Positions 11,861-23,059 are shown, counted from the first letter of the stretch. The stretch: 64,000 nt of DNA from Actinostola sp. cb2023 (GCA_033675265.1 JAUJYZ010001292.1:186001-250000); one strand, 5' to 3'. Translations and numbers: made by a program. The notes: generated from the letters alone by a model not told the origin.

Positions 11861-12746
11861 ATGGCCGATTTGATAGCCAACAATAAGGGGAAAAGAAGAA
11901 CAAGGTCGTCTACATCATCGACAGAAAGTACCAACTCGCCCGACCTTAAAAAGGCAAAGAACACATCTGCTGCCGATATCTCGGAGGACGACGAAGTTAA
12001 TAGTAACATGACGGAGGCAGTTGAAAGAAAACTTGACGACATACTAAGCAAGCTCTCAAAATTAGACACCATCGAGAAGTCAGTGAATGAGATTCAGACA
12101 ACCATGGCAAAGATAGAAGCGAGAACTACCAAACTGGAAGAATTTGAAGCCTCTGCAAGAAATGAAATGGGCGACTTGAAGTCGGCCATCACATTTTGTG
12201 ACAACAGCGTAACGTCCCTAGAAGTCAAGTTAAAGGAAGAACTAGAAACTCTCAAGTCTGAAAACGAAGTATGGGCCAAGGAATTCGAGGCGAAAATCGA
12301 AGATTTAAAGTCGAAAGATCTGTACCTAGAAGCGTATTCGAGACGTGAAAATATAAAATTTATGAATATCAATGAAGAGGACGACGAGAACGCAGAAAAG
12401 GTGATAAGATCGTTCCTGAGGGACAAGCTCAACTACAGTGACTGCGACGAAGTGGAAATACAACGTGTTCACCGAAATCCAGCAAGGCAAAGCATGAACC
12501 GAGCTACGCCGAGACCAATATTAGTAAGATTCTTACGAGCAAAGGATTGTGAAGACATCATGTCTCGTGGGCGTAACTTGAAGGGAACCAACTACCAAAT
12601 GTTCTTTGACCTACCCTCTGAATTGGTAAAAAGAAGAAAAGCTCAGATGTCCACATTCAAGCTGGCCAAAGCAAACAGGATTCCGGCGGCCTTTAGTAAA
12701 TCTGAACCGGACAAGTTGTTTATTAGAGGAAAGTTTTTTTTTTTTT

Positions 12747-12795
<49 letters not shown>

Positions 12796-12826
12796 ATGGC
12801 CGGTAGGTCAGAAATTAATCATCTAA
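11861..12826 (+). CDS. L1-type ORF1 RNA-binding chaperone
   Basis: An ATG frame whose N-terminal ~55 residues are basic/Ser-rich, followed by a coiled coil (about residues 45-165, heptad-rich EKLDDILSKLSKLDTIEKSV-like sequence). An RRM-like/C-terminal region follows with YSRRENIKF, EIQRVHRNPARQ and PRPILVRFLRAKDCE, which are hallmarks of L1 ORF1p (Transposase_22 family). These proteins trimerise by the coiled coil, bind the LINE RNA and act as nucleic-acid chaperones in the RNP. The frame runs into a T homopolymer from 12734, so the last residues are Phe repeats and the natural C-terminus is lost. Functionality is doubtful because ORF2 is deleted. Confidence 0.85.
12734..12792. repeat. T homopolymer (~55 T with one C)
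   Basis: A nearly pure T run interrupts the 3' end of LINE ORF1 just after KLFIRGK. It may be slippage expansion, the antisense poly(A) of another retroinsertion, or an assembly artefact. Confidence 0.9.
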
Positions 12827-13055
12827 GCTTAAACTAATAATATAACTCAGACCTTAGTATGAACATGTTTAACTTGATTATATATTTTACGTAACTTTTG
12901 TATTTATTAGCGGACGAGGGAGGGTAAACTCGCTTAATAGCCCTAGTAAAAATTCAGTATGGATTTAAATTCATTTATGAATAGTCAGTGTCTTTTTGTG
13001 TTTTGTTGTTCTTGCCGGTCGGATCTAAAACATATAGATATAATCTTATCTTTAA

Positions 13056-13672
13056 ATGAATCAATTTAGCTTTAATTTACTATTATTAAACGTTCGAGGC
13101 TTAAGGGATTACAAGAAAAATAAAAAAATACTAAATTGGATAGTCAAACACGGAGGAGATAACGGAGTTACCTTTATGCAAGAAACACACAGTACTCCAG
13201 AAATAGAAAATGAGTGGTCAAAGCGAACAAGAGGTAAATTAGTAATGTCTCACGGAATGAAATTTATAATAGAATTTATAAAACCTCTATCGATACATAT
13301 TTAAGGTATTTTCAATACAAGATATTAAATAACATATTATATCTAAATTATGACCTTCATCGTTTTAAAATACTTGATCACTCCTCTTGTTCGTTTTGTT
13401 CGCTCTATCCTGAAACAATCGACCATCTATTTGTTGAATGCATGGAATCTAAGAATTTATATTTTGAAATAAGAATTTGGCTTATGATTTTTGAACTTCA
13501 ACTTCCAGAATCTAACATTAAAAATATCATACTGGGTGTTGACGATGTCATGACAAATTACATAATATTGTTATATAAACTCTTAATATATAAAGCAAGA
13601 GAAAAAGGAAAGATACCATCCTTATCACAATTTAATAATTTTCTAAGGTATCATAAAAAACATAGAATATAA
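13056..13672 (+). pseudogene. Internally deleted LINE ORF2 (endonuclease start joined to C-terminal CCHC)
   Basis: The first part encodes LLLLNVRGLRDYKK and VTFMQETHST, the N-terminal strands of an APE-type endonuclease (Asn and Glu positions present). Near 13256 the sequence jumps, with a frame change, to a C-terminal segment ending at 13672. That segment has CSFCSLYPETIDHLFVEC, a Cys-Cys-His-Cys pattern typical of L1/Tx1-like ORF2 C-termini. Reverse transcriptase is missing, so no retrotransposition function remains. A microhomology-type internal deletion explains it best. Confidence 0.75.
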
Positions 13673-13965
13673 AGTGGCCAACAAAAAAAATATTATTCAA
13701 AAACACAATAGTAAATGGAACAAATTATCTTCTGCAATGATGTAATTCTTTAGACTGGCAAGAGCACAAGACAGTTTTTATTTTATTGTTGTAGTGTAGT
13801 GTTGTTAGTGTTACTGTAGTATTATTGTAGTTTATTGCAGTATCATTATAGCATTATTGTAGTAATATTATAGTATTGATTGTAATATTGTAAGAATATT
13901 TATCGCAATAAAAATATTATAAAAATAAAAAATAAAAAATAAATAAAAAAACCAAGAAGTGTTTG

Positions 13966-14880
13966 TCCTTGTAATGTTTACCATTGCTAGAGCTGTTTAC
14001 TTAGTCACCTTATGCAAATCAGTTCTTACTAACTCTTTTAAGACACTCTATAATATTCATTGTCAATCTACTTGATAATGGCGTCATGATGACCCCGAAA
14101 CGTCGTTTATTATCGTTTATATTCACTTGTAATAATAATAATAACAATAATAATATATATATTTATATTTGTTCTTATTAGTTTCACCTGCACAGCATTT
14201 GCAAATGTGTGTCACGCTGAATATACACGGTAGAATAAAGATTCACAATAGAAAATATAATTTATCGCTTAAATTATTGTAATCATGTGGTTTTCACATG
14301 CAACGGGTTACACTGGACGATATAACTTACAACAATAATAATAATAGAAGCCAACCCAACATCGCATCATCCGGCAGTGTAACTAAACCGAGAGTGTATG
14401 GGATTAGTACATTGGAACCTCTCCTTACGCCGTAAGAACACCTCTGCAATACGGACACTTTATACAGCTCTATCGGTCCCTGCGAAATCCTTATGCATTC
14501 TTTGTAAAATATATATATATATATTACAGACTCTCCATATTGCGAACAACGGACGCCTAATATAAGTCCCTAGATAACAAAATTCATACAAGTTCTGCCT
14601 CTTTATTATGTACAATTAACAAAGCTCTTGTAAGAAGAAAAAGTGTTGCGTTTTTTTAATGTCATGTTTAGAAACGTGGTTGTGACAGTATTCGACATTA
14701 AATTTACGATAACTGAAAACATATGGATTTGGATAATGTATTTACGCATTTTCGTTCTTAACAAAACAACAATTTGGTGTCTGTATTCGAGGTTCTACTG
14801 TTGTAATATATGTTTATTATACAATAAACATCGTACAACATGATTATTGATATCAGAAATCAGTGGCTAATTTATTTTTA
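13966..14880. other. Intron remnant with Penelope-type 3' sequence
   Basis: At about 14068-14113 is CTTGATAATGGCGTCATGAT..CCCGAAACGTCG followed by an AATAAT-rich tail (14130-14155). The same TTGATAATGGCGT is found, inverted, beside the GIY-YIG Penelope fragment at 43.1 kb. ATGATGA..GAAAC resembles a hammerhead core with C3 replaced by A, so probably inactive. The rest is AT-rich with no supported gene. Confidence 0.45.
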
Positions 14881-15209
14881 AAGGTAACTACCGAAGAGAA
14901 GAGCTGACTTACGTCAAGCACACTGGTGAGAGATGGCTTGTAGATGATTTAAAAGATAGGGAGAGACAAGAAGCAACCGAGACATCAAATCTAAGTGACA
15001 TATTGGCACAAAATGAGGCAAAAGAAAAAGGAGAGGGTCTTGTGCCCGTAAGTGATATTTATATGTGTAGTGGGTTTGCACGTGGGTATGTTTTGATACA
15101 AATTGTATAATCTACCGCTGGTAACCAAAAAACTTGATACCTATATCCAGACAAAAACTCTTGAAATGGATATGGTAATGTCAATCAAGACATTTCGCTG
15201 AGAAGCTGA

Positions 15210-15698
15210 TACAGTCGAAGCTCTCCTTGCGATCACTCTAGTAAGCGATCAGCTCTAGCTACAACCACCTCAGTTACGAAACTCCGTTTGTATTGTCACA
15301 AAGTATTTTTTTAAAGCTCTCATAAGCGACCGCTCCCGTACGCGACCGCCACCAATCAACTATGTGATTTCTTTGTTTTTAAGCTCTGGTAAGCGACCAC
15401 CACTCAGTGTGATTCGTAAACAGTCAACACTCAATAACTTATTCAATACTAGACTCAAAATACCGTTGTGTGAAACATTGTTTGCAAGTGCGCATTATAA
15501 TACAAGTACTGTAGTAATGGGCAAGTATCGTGCATACGTATTTCAATACATCACAAGAGCTTGAAGCTCTCGTAAGTGACCAGCCTCTATTGTTTCAGCG
15601 AGTGGTTACTTATGAGCCCATTCTCGTAAGCGACCAGCTCTAGTTACGACTTTTTTTTCGAATTCCCGAAGTGGTCGCTTACGAGAGCTTCGACTGTA
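15210..15698. mobile_element. 485-bp MITE with CAGTCGAAGCTC ends and TA target site
   Basis: The left end TACAGTCGAAGCTCTC at 15210 is matched by GAGAGCTTCGACTGTA ending at 15698, with TA duplicated outside. The interior repeats TCTAGTAAGCGA / GTCGCTTACGAGAGC motifs several times. TA duplication points to the Tc1/mariner/pogo group. No ORF; non-autonomous. Confidence 0.8.
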
Positions 15699-16379
15699 TA
15701 ACCTAATATGAATTCATACAATTCGGTATAATTTAACGATGTGAATGAACGCTTACACCAAAAACGCGAAAAACCATACCCTATCCAGGTGTACGTTCAC
15801 AAATTTTAGGGGTCCTTTGCAAATTATAATTTCTTACTTTTAGATCTACACTGGGAGCTATAAGCAACTGTCTGACAGACAGCGAGCAGTTATCAGCAAC
15901 GCAACACTAGTAGACCTTAAGATATGAGATATGGTGGCCTTAAATTGTGATTGGTACACAACAAATCGTGCCCCACTAATTGCTAAGATTGAATGTGACC
16001 GTTCATTGGTATGGAGGATCTTGGACCGGGAATTGGAAACCAGCCAAAAAGAAGCAAGGTCGAAATTCGGTTCCATGGTTCGAGACCTTTGACATCAACC
16101 ATGTTATTATTTTTGACTTTGAATTAACAAGAAATGGGAAACTCAGAAAGGCTACAGTGGAAAAGTTGAAAGAACTATTAAGAAGTGAATCCGCTGACGA
16201 AGACGATGATGAATCTGTCGATGATGATGGCGAACAGTAAATTCAATAAGGTTTACGGTTTTCGGCACCAGTTGTTTCACGGGCAACAGGGTCAAGTAGA
16301 GTCAGTATTTTGGGTAATATTTGTATTTTCTGTATCGTTTATAAGCTCTCCGAAACTCTGTATTTGTTTCTGATGACCT

Positions 16380-17250
16380 TTAGATATCCGAACCCCCAAC
16401 AGTAATCCGAACCCTGACATATGGTTTTATTTATGGCGTCAGCTCGCAACTACCTAAGAAGGGAGAAGGGTAAGCAACATACCTGAATCCTACCTTCTGA
16501 TTGGCTTAGATCTCTCTCTTCCTTCGTCTTCACTTTGTGCAAGAAAAATCACGTGGGGTGGACAAGCGATGATAGATACGTTTTTGGAAGTTACCAAAGT
16601 TTGTTTAATTTTCTTATTACAGTATAACCTTTTGTTTTGAAAATCAGGATTTTGTAATCTCCGTTCAGGAGGTTGTAATCTTCAATGTTGTTCCTATCCG
16701 TAGAGAGAGAAAATATGTCCTAATAATCTACAATTTGAATTTGCAGTAACTATGTTATAAAAGAAATGGTCAACGCTTCAGCTGTGCGTCCATCGAGTTA
16801 TGGATGCACTTGGTTGGCTGCTAAGCATGAGAGAAGCGTAAGAGTCGCACGAGGCGTAGTCGAGTGCGACTCTAGCTTCCTTCAACATTAACCATGATAT
16901 ACTTTATTTGTCAAAATATCTTTTCGTTTTCGAGATATAACGTTAACAGTCCAAGTGGGTGCAAATGCTAATTTGAGGGGTATCAAATAGACTGATTTGC
17001 GTGACCTCGTGCCACAAACCTAATGATATCATGTTCGTTTTGCTCATCATCTGAGTGTATTCTACTGTCATCATTGAAAGTTTTAATGGAAGTTGAAATT
17101 TATAACGAATTTTCTTATTGACCATACATTTTCTCACTCAAAGAGTAGACTCCAAATAAATACGATTTTAGCTATGTGCGATACAAAGGAATCCATCGAG
17201 CTTGCAGGATTTAAAACATGAGAGAGTGTTGTTTCAATTGATAAAAAGAT
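16380..17250. other. Intergenic with one hairpin
   Basis: AT-rich, with no supported gene. The only structure seen is the hairpin at 16841-16873. Confidence 0.5.
16841..16873. repeat. Perfect short hairpin with CGAGGCGTAGTCGAG apex
   Basis: AGAGTCGCAC pairs with GTGCGACTCT around GAGGCGTAGTCGA. It shares its apex with hairpins at 3128-3154 and 45131-45160. Confidence 0.75.
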
Positions 17251-17255
17251 TGGTT

Positions 17256-18661
17256 TGTGTATTTGAGTATTAATAGCACCACAAGATCATCAAGTGCTAC
17301 AATAATGCAAACCACTGGCGTACTCGAAGACAGATTTTGTCAATTATCGCAGATGAAGTCAGTTTTAAAGATCTTCAGAAATGGATACCTAATCTTTCCA
17401 GGTACCGTTATAATATCGCCAGGTACCATAATCTCCTCCATGGAAGAGGTTCTATCATTCCTGCCACCTCAACAACTAGAATGTATGTTTCACCAGACAA
17501 GCTTGACCACTTCCTGTCATTTATTACAAGTGCACACCTTGTACAAGATTTGCCATTCGGTGAGAAGTCACTGAAGTTGTCTTCTAACATTCAAATAAAA
17601 GTACCAAATGTCATCAGGATGATGATTCCTGAACAAATCGTCAAGCAGTTCCAAAGCCATTGCAACGAGTCAGGCTTTGTACCAATGAGCAGAAGCACCT
17701 TATGCAGGGTATTAAACGTGTGTTCAGCGTCTGTGCGCAAATCACTGCAAGATCTAGATTATGTCTCTGCTGAGGGAGCTAAAGCATTCGAGGAGTTAGA
17801 AGAAGTTATAGAGCAGCTTGGTGACATACATGGAAAGGGGCTTACCTGGGCTAAAAAAAAAATGAAAAGCTGAAACATGCAAAGAGATATTTCAAAAGTG
17901 ACTACAAGGTAATGCATCAAATAACGATTGAAACGTATTATTATCATGTTGGTCATCAATTAAAAATACCATTTTATCTTACAGATTCATGTTTCCCAGA
18001 GTTAAACAGTTCCTGATCACTGCAGGTCACATGTGCTAAGCTATCCTGAAGACGCTGACTACATTTCTCCTTGTGAACACCAGCATAGCGCAAGATGTGA
18101 CAGATGCGATCTACTCCCTGCCGTCGTGAATGAGGTATATTCAGTTTTGGAAAGTCTTGGTAATTGTGCTGAAAAAGACGAAATGAAGTATGTTGCCGAG
18201 CAATCTGTCAAAAAAATTGATGCATGGAAAGGTCATCTTCTTCGTTCTGCAAACCAAGACCAAGCAAGGCTTGATATACTACGCAATCGTGATCCTCAGT
18301 CCGCCCTCCTTGTACTCTACTGGGCAATAAAGTTTCTGCCAAGGAAGTTTCGGGAGTCCCAAAGTGATTGGTTTGGGAAACGTGGTATATCCTGGCATAT
18401 CACAGTAGCCATCAGAAAAAGCGAAGATGGGAAAATGCAGATGTTAACCTTTGTCCATCCTTTTCAAATCTGCAACCAGGACAGTAGCACTGTTTTGGCA
18501 ATTATCAATGCTGTATTCAGTCAGCTGAAATCCATTACACCAGATATTTCAACAGTTTTCCTTAGACTCAGCCTCAACGTTGTTAGTCATCCAACAAATA
18601 GCTGCCAATAACAACATCAATGTATCCCGTGTTGACTTTTCAGACCCACAGGGAGGCAAAG
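17256..18661 (+). pseudogene. Truncated relative of the 58.8-63.95 kb transposase-like gene
   Basis: Two exons with the same intron position as the complete gene: 17337-17908 and 17990-18661. Exon one has LDHFLSFITSAHLVQDLPFG and KVPNVIRMMIPEQ, exon two has DQARLDIL and ESQSDWFGKRGISWHI, all nearly identical in the intact gene. Damage: upstream exons missing, a frameshift near 17865, a TAA near 18013, and deletion of the DNAGCYHS region near 18567. The Asp in the first motif is Tyr here (LYWAIKFLP versus EDWAMKFLP). Sequence stops right after DFSDPQGGKG, before the third acidic residue, where TTAA-element sequence begins. Not functional. Confidence 0.85.
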
Positions 18662-19341
18662 GATCATTCCCATTAACTCCAAGATTCCTTATCCGTTGGC
18701 AGCGATCAACTAAATATGCAATATAGTCGTGTTTTGGCATTACGTTTTGTGTTTTAATGACAAAAATGGCCGCGACAGGTCGTATTTAATGCAAATGTTG
18801 GCAGTCCCAAGCATAATAGTTTTATTTCTCAAAAATGCTACATTGTTTGGCCGTGCTTGAAACTTTCTAAACTGAAAGAGCAAAAGTGTAGCTTTACTGG
18901 GGCGTGGCGTTTTCCTCAAAAATATGTATACCAGATTCCGTTTTCGTGCATCAAACATTGCCTATTTTTCAACGTTCCGTTCATGGCGCTCAGTATACCT
19001 ATTTAAAACCAAATTTGAAAAATAACTACAAAAGTTACGGAAAAATAAATACCGCAGTAGAAAAGACCATGAAACGTTTATTACGGTTGCTGAATGTTGT
19101 AGTTGTAGAGCAAGAGGTGAGCACACACCGACTGTTCAAAGTTTGGCTTATAATTTAGCCGAAAATTTTCGGTAGTCAAGCGGGATTTAAAAAAATTTAT
19201 CCTAAAATAAAAATCGCTGGAACTTTTTAGCATTTTTGCCTAAAATATGTCATCGAAAGGAATGATATGGTGAAAGAAAATTAAATTCGATTTTTTTTAG
19301 TTGTCCGGCGATTCTCGGTTTTTACTGACATCCGCTCTTAA
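18662..19341. mobile_element. Right half (TIR) of a TTAA element of the 35.7-kb family
   Basis: About 680 bp align with the right TIR of the 35733-39244 element, ending TTTTTACTGACATCCGCTCTTAA with TTAA at 19338-19341. The inner boundary abuts the truncated transposase-like pseudogene. The left end of this copy is absent. Confidence 0.75.
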
Positions 19342-19715
19342 GAATGGCTCGAATTGTGAATATAGCATGAAATCTGAAAAAAGATGAAACAATAGGTAAC
19401 TTATCCTGTGTCATCATATAATATGAGACTCCACATCCTGAAGTTGCCGCCCAAACAGCAAAATTAAGTTGCTGTGACCATAATTTCATATTTGGGGCCT
19501 CTAACCATTTTGAATATCCACTAATATTATCAAAAGAGGGTGGCGTTATTTTGAAAATATTTTTCTAATTAATAATAAATGCTTGTTTTGGCGAAGCAAA
19601 TATTTTTAATTTTGATAAGAATTTAATATCCTTAGGGGATTCTTCAGGAGAAATAGCAGGAATTGAATTTTTTGCACTTGAATTGAAGATATATTCCAAA
19701 GGGAATGAATGAGTT

Positions 19716-19919
19716 TTAAATACTTTTGGTGGGTCTGAATCTTTTATTCGCATCTCCTAAGTCATCATAATGATGAGTGGGACCTCCTATCGTTCCTTTA
19801 AATACATCGTATGCCACTCCATTGTAATCAAAGTTGATTCCGCCTCTATAAGCGTGAAATTTTGAGAGTGTTGCTCGTGGATAATATTTTATAAATTATT
19901 TCCATTCTTTTTCTACCAT
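19716..19919 (-). pseudogene. Divergent small ORF, Polinton/virus-like cluster
   Basis: On the minus strand an ATG at 19919 opens a frame with a stop at codon 8, then reads on through FHAYRGGINFDYNGVAYDVF and GPTHHYDDLGDANKRF to a stop at 19716. The sequence is coherent and protein-like apart from the early stop. It diverges from the plus-strand ORF at 19950 across only 30 bp of A/T sequence, a spacing typical of compact viral or Polinton/Maverick-type genomes. Family not recognised; function unknown. Confidence 0.4.
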
Positions 19920-19949
19920 TTTATATAATTATAAATATATTTATATAAA
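19920..19949. promoter_or_regulatory. Short A/T bidirectional intergenic region
   Basis: Thirty bases, entirely A or T (TTATATAATTATAAATATAT-type), separate two divergent start codons. Overlapping TATA-like elements on both strands could serve both. Inference from layout only. Confidence 0.35.
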
Positions 19950-20538
19950 ATGGTTATACTTTATATTGAAAGCAATAAGAGTGATTTTACTGTTAATTTG
20001 AATCCTGCCATCGAAAATCCTAAATTTATTTCCCTTTTAAGTTGCACTTTATACAACAATTGGGATAAGCTAAAAATCTATGATACAAATGGAAAAATTA
20101 TTAAACGAATTCCTGCCGATTATTACACTTTGGATGGAATTCAAAGGACTCTAGATACAGAAGATAATGCGGTGCAGAAGATTAATATTAGTATTAAAAT
20201 AGAAAAACAAATCAGCTGTGTTGAGTACTAAACAATCAATAAAGCTAAACAAAGCATTGGCAACTTTATTGGGGGTTGCTACAGAGCTTCAAGCAAATTC
20301 TAAGACAAACATTCATTGGAATGGTTCTAATGCCTATTATGTGTTTTGTAACCTTATTGAACCGGGAAGTGTTTCTATTTCAAAACAAGAGAATATTCAT
20401 CCCACTGAAATATTAGCATGTTTAGAATTCAAATGTGATCCTCATAAACATGTTACATATATTCCGAAAATAGCCACCAAAACAAAAGAAATAAAATATG
20501 TTAGTAGCTTCCATATCTCCATGAAATTATTTAATTAA
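19950..20538 (+). pseudogene. Frameshifted ORF, possible Polinton/adintovirus-type structural protein
   Basis: The two overlapping frames 19950-20231 and about 20200-20538 look like one protein broken by a single frameshift near 20205. The N-terminal part (ILYIESNKSDFTVNLNP, DYYTLDGIQRTL) is beta-rich; the second part has KLNKALATLLG and NAYYVFCNLIEPG. From memory this pattern occurs in ORFs beside Polinton/Maverick-like genes in cnidarians and other invertebrates, possibly capsid associated; this is unverified. No integrase, polymerase B or packaging ATPase is visible nearby, so the element is at best a fragment. The break makes it non-functional as it stands. Confidence 0.4.
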
Positions 20539-20568
20539 ATAAATATATATGATATATATATATATAAT

Positions 20569-21137
20569 ATGTCTCATAGCGATACATTACCGAGTGCCCC
20601 TGAATTAGAAAGGATATATCCGACTATTGATGGTGAAAGTTTCCGATTGAATAAAATTAATCTTACCTTGTCTGATCTTGAAAATCAAGCTAAACATTAT
20701 GAAGTAGTTCGTAAAAAATATTCAAGGACACGTGGAATATTCCACAGCCTTGCCATCACCAGTGGAATGATGTCGGTTATATTAACGACGTCTGGTTTAG
20801 CGATCTCTTTGACTGGTTTTTGGGTGTTTTAGTTGGAGCTCCATTAGGTGCGATTGGAGGTTTGATGGGTCTAATCTCTGGCTGTTCTTCAGTAGCTGTG
20901 AAGAAGCTATCTCGAAAAGTGTCAAAGCACGAGAAGACAGTGATGCTGGCGAAATCGAAAATAAATACAATTCGTGACTTAATTTCTAAGGCCTTGCGTG
21001 ATAAATACGAAACTTTGAAAAGCGAAATCAGACAAAAAGCTAGTCCTGTTGAACAAAGCAAAGATCTGAGGAATCATATTTATGCTGAAGTGAGTAAAAA
21101 AGCTTGGATAAATATTTATTTTGACGTCTGGTTTTAA
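20569..21137 (+). pseudogene. Frameshifted membrane-associated ORF of the same cluster
   Basis: An ATG frame starting MSHSDTLPSAPELERIYPTI continues through a basic helix and one hydrophobic segment, then breaks near 20820. The adjacent frame resumes with a Gly-rich hydrophobic segment (GAPLGAIGGLMGLISG) and a long Lys-rich amphipathic helix (VKKLSRKVSKHEKTVMLAKS). Two adjacent hydrophobic segments followed by coiled helices suggest a membrane-active or virion-associated protein. I recall similar proteins near Polinton-like elements in cnidarians but cannot verify this. Same strand as and 30 bp after the previous ORF, again compact. No function is assigned. Confidence 0.4.
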
Positions 21138-21269
21138 TTTACATATTGAACGTCTGAACAAATGTAAATAATCTCATTAACAAAATGTTGTAAGAGGGAT
21201 CTTACAGATATATAGTATGATTGATTGTGAGTATCGTTCTTTTTGCATGACCAAACAACGGATTAATAA

Positions 21270-21500
21270 GTTAGGGAATGATACACCGTAATCTTTCGTT
21301 AGTCACCTCTAAAAGATTCCCACGCGTAGGAAATAATTCTGATTTTGATCTTTTATAATTAGTAATTATTGGCACGCTGGATCTGACGTAACATACAGCC
21401 CCGTGCTACTCCATAATACGAAGTGAAGTTGTATTACACCATAATCTATTTCATTAGTCGCCTCTAAAAGATTCCCACGCGTCAGAAATATTTTTAATGG
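21270..21500. repeat. Two ~50-bp direct repeats, ~172 bp apart
   Basis: ACACC(G/A)TAATCT..ATTAGTC(A/G)CCTCT and AAAAGATTCCCACGCGT occur at about 21282-21330 and 21454-21502. The region is non-coding and lies just downstream of the compact ORF cluster. Confidence 0.65.
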
Positions 21501-21509
21501 ATAAGAAAC

Positions 21510-22990
21510 GTTTCGTGTGCTTTAGGGATGACTTGGCAAAGCTCAAAGAATGGATCGCTACAGATAACCGGAGCTCCGAGCAGGTTGAGGGTATTTTTTC
21601 TGAGTTGGCAGACGTTATCCAGAACTTCGCAAGGATGAAGATTCTCTGCCTGATTTAGTTGTCAAGTCTGGCAGGAAGGATCATTCTGTAACAGAGGAAA
21701 TTTCTATAAGAAAACAACTCGTTGAAAGTATCGCAGATGAACGATTTATGGACTACACAGGAATTGAAATCATAATGGTTAATGAACAAGCAAGCTTGAT
21801 GCTGCAATAAATGATGCCAAAAAACGGATAATTTATTTTTCATGCCTACAAGGCCAAGTTTTGAAGAGACGGAAAGAAATAACTGGAAAAAAAGATGTCT
21901 GCGTTGTTAAAAATGACTCCCTATTCCCAGTCTCATGCCTACTTCTTGATTAATATTTACGAGTTGGTAGACAAGTACAACAAGATTATGTATTCAACTT
22001 TACCACTCCGATTCTTCAAGACAAATTTCAAGACTATTGCTGAAATTTGTGAGTGTGAGGGAGATTATTTCAATTGATTGTTTAGTACTTTGTAACTTAT
22101 ACATTGTGAATTACCTTTATTTTCTATAAAAAATTTTTTATAAATCCATCAAACTTATTTGTCAAAATAATATACAAGCATGAAAGCGACTTTAAAAATA
22201 ATTAAACCAGGATTTAACGTTCAATATATAAATTAAAATGTGTCTAGCAATTACGCGTAATATGTAAAACAGAGACCATATATCTCATCTGTGATAAGAA
22301 ATTAGTCAAAACAAAATATGGTGAATCAATTCTTATTCTTGTTGTAGAACAAGAATTGGAGGAGCGATTTTGGGTTTGGGCACCTGCGAGATTGCGTGAT
22401 GAATTAAAGAGTCGTCCTGATGTACATTATTTAAGAAACAATGGGAAGAAACCATCGAGAAGAAATCCATCACATTATTATTGTGATTTAGATCTTTTAT
22501 GAACGAAAAAAAACCTGGTTGTTTGAAATCATAGAGATTCTGAGCGTTTTTTGGTGGGGTAGCAATTATAAACGTTTTGGTGGGGTGGTATTTTATTACA
22601 AGTTTATTTGGTGGGGTGGCCATTTTTTTAACAAAAAAAATACCACAATAGTGGGCAATTCGGTCTCTCAGATCCCGCATGTATGTATAATTTATGGTCA
22701 TAAATTATAGAGAGTAGTAGTATATACATGTGGGGGGTTGGGAGTGCTGGGCCAGAAATTAATGAGGACACCAAAGATGACTATTTTCCCATACAAACTC
22801 TGTATTTTTTTGATGTTGTCCAGCCAAACCATATATTCACTGTAAAATTTTGGCTGCACAACACAATTTCAAAAGTTTATAATTCCGACAGAATTTACTC
22901 AAATCGCATCAAACTTTGCACATATGCTAATTTCAACATGCTGTTTCATGTCATAAACTATGACTACTAATTTCGTAACTGCATTAATTA
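21510..22990. other. Gene fragments of unknown origin, mostly non-coding
   Basis: Short plus-strand coding-like pieces occur at 21530-21830 (LKEWIATDNRSSEQVEGIFS) with stops, and a minus-strand 122-residue frame at 22333-22701. Neither matches a family I recognise. They may be decayed parts of the element that carries the ORFs at 19.7-21.1 kb. Confidence 0.3.
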
Positions 22991-23059
22991 TAAAAAACTC
23001 GTTCCCAGTCCCCTGCTCGTTTTGGAAATGGCTAATTGGTATTTTTGTTTCTTGCTCAA

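Larger units (their letters stand above)
11768..13965 (+). mobile_element. L1-like LINE with internal deletion and 16-bp target duplication
   Basis: The insertion runs about 11784-13949. AACCAAGAAGTGTTTG lies on both sides (11768-11783 and 13950-13965), and the right copy follows an A-rich tail. Inside are ORF1 (11861-12736), the start of an apurinic endonuclease ORF2 (13056-13256) and the C-terminal part of ORF2 (13257-13672). Endonuclease C-terminus, reverse transcriptase and more are missing between 13256 and 13257. It lies within an intron of the 10.0-16.2 kb gene. Confidence 0.85.
10047..16240 (+). pseudogene. Decayed multi-exon DDE-transposase-like gene (IDGMD family)
   Basis: Exons on the plus strand with GT..AG limits: about 10049-10122 (acidic, DNEEEISHTVTEL), 10207-10770, 11138-11260 (CDDC zinc-like motif plus a basic coiled segment), 11352-11611, 14889-15049 and 15853-16240. 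The exon at 11352 carries IAIDGMDSLKTEIP, whose Asp pair fits the first catalytic Asp of an RNase-H-like transposase fold, then HLTGALVHGR and FSQYPHDSN. The last exon has a compact VHWYGGSWTG domain and an acidic tail. The exon at 10207 has an in-frame TGA near 10471 and the last exon has a TGA near 15927 and a +1 shift near 15985. Exons for the second catalytic Asp and final acidic residue are absent, and a LINE lies in the intron after 11611. Role inferred from motifs; almost certainly inactive. Confidence 0.55.

Noticed and set aside
11851..12432. Ser-rich minus-strand frames
   Set aside because: Antisense shadows of LINE ORF1.
18640..18660. CACAGGGAGG at the edge of the pseudogene as a CACAGGG element end
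   Set aside because: It encodes the conserved DPQGGKG motif, and no partner end is present.
22333..22701. 122-residue minus-strand frame as a gene
   Set aside because: No recognisable motif, no splice context and AT-rich composition; left as unknown sequence.
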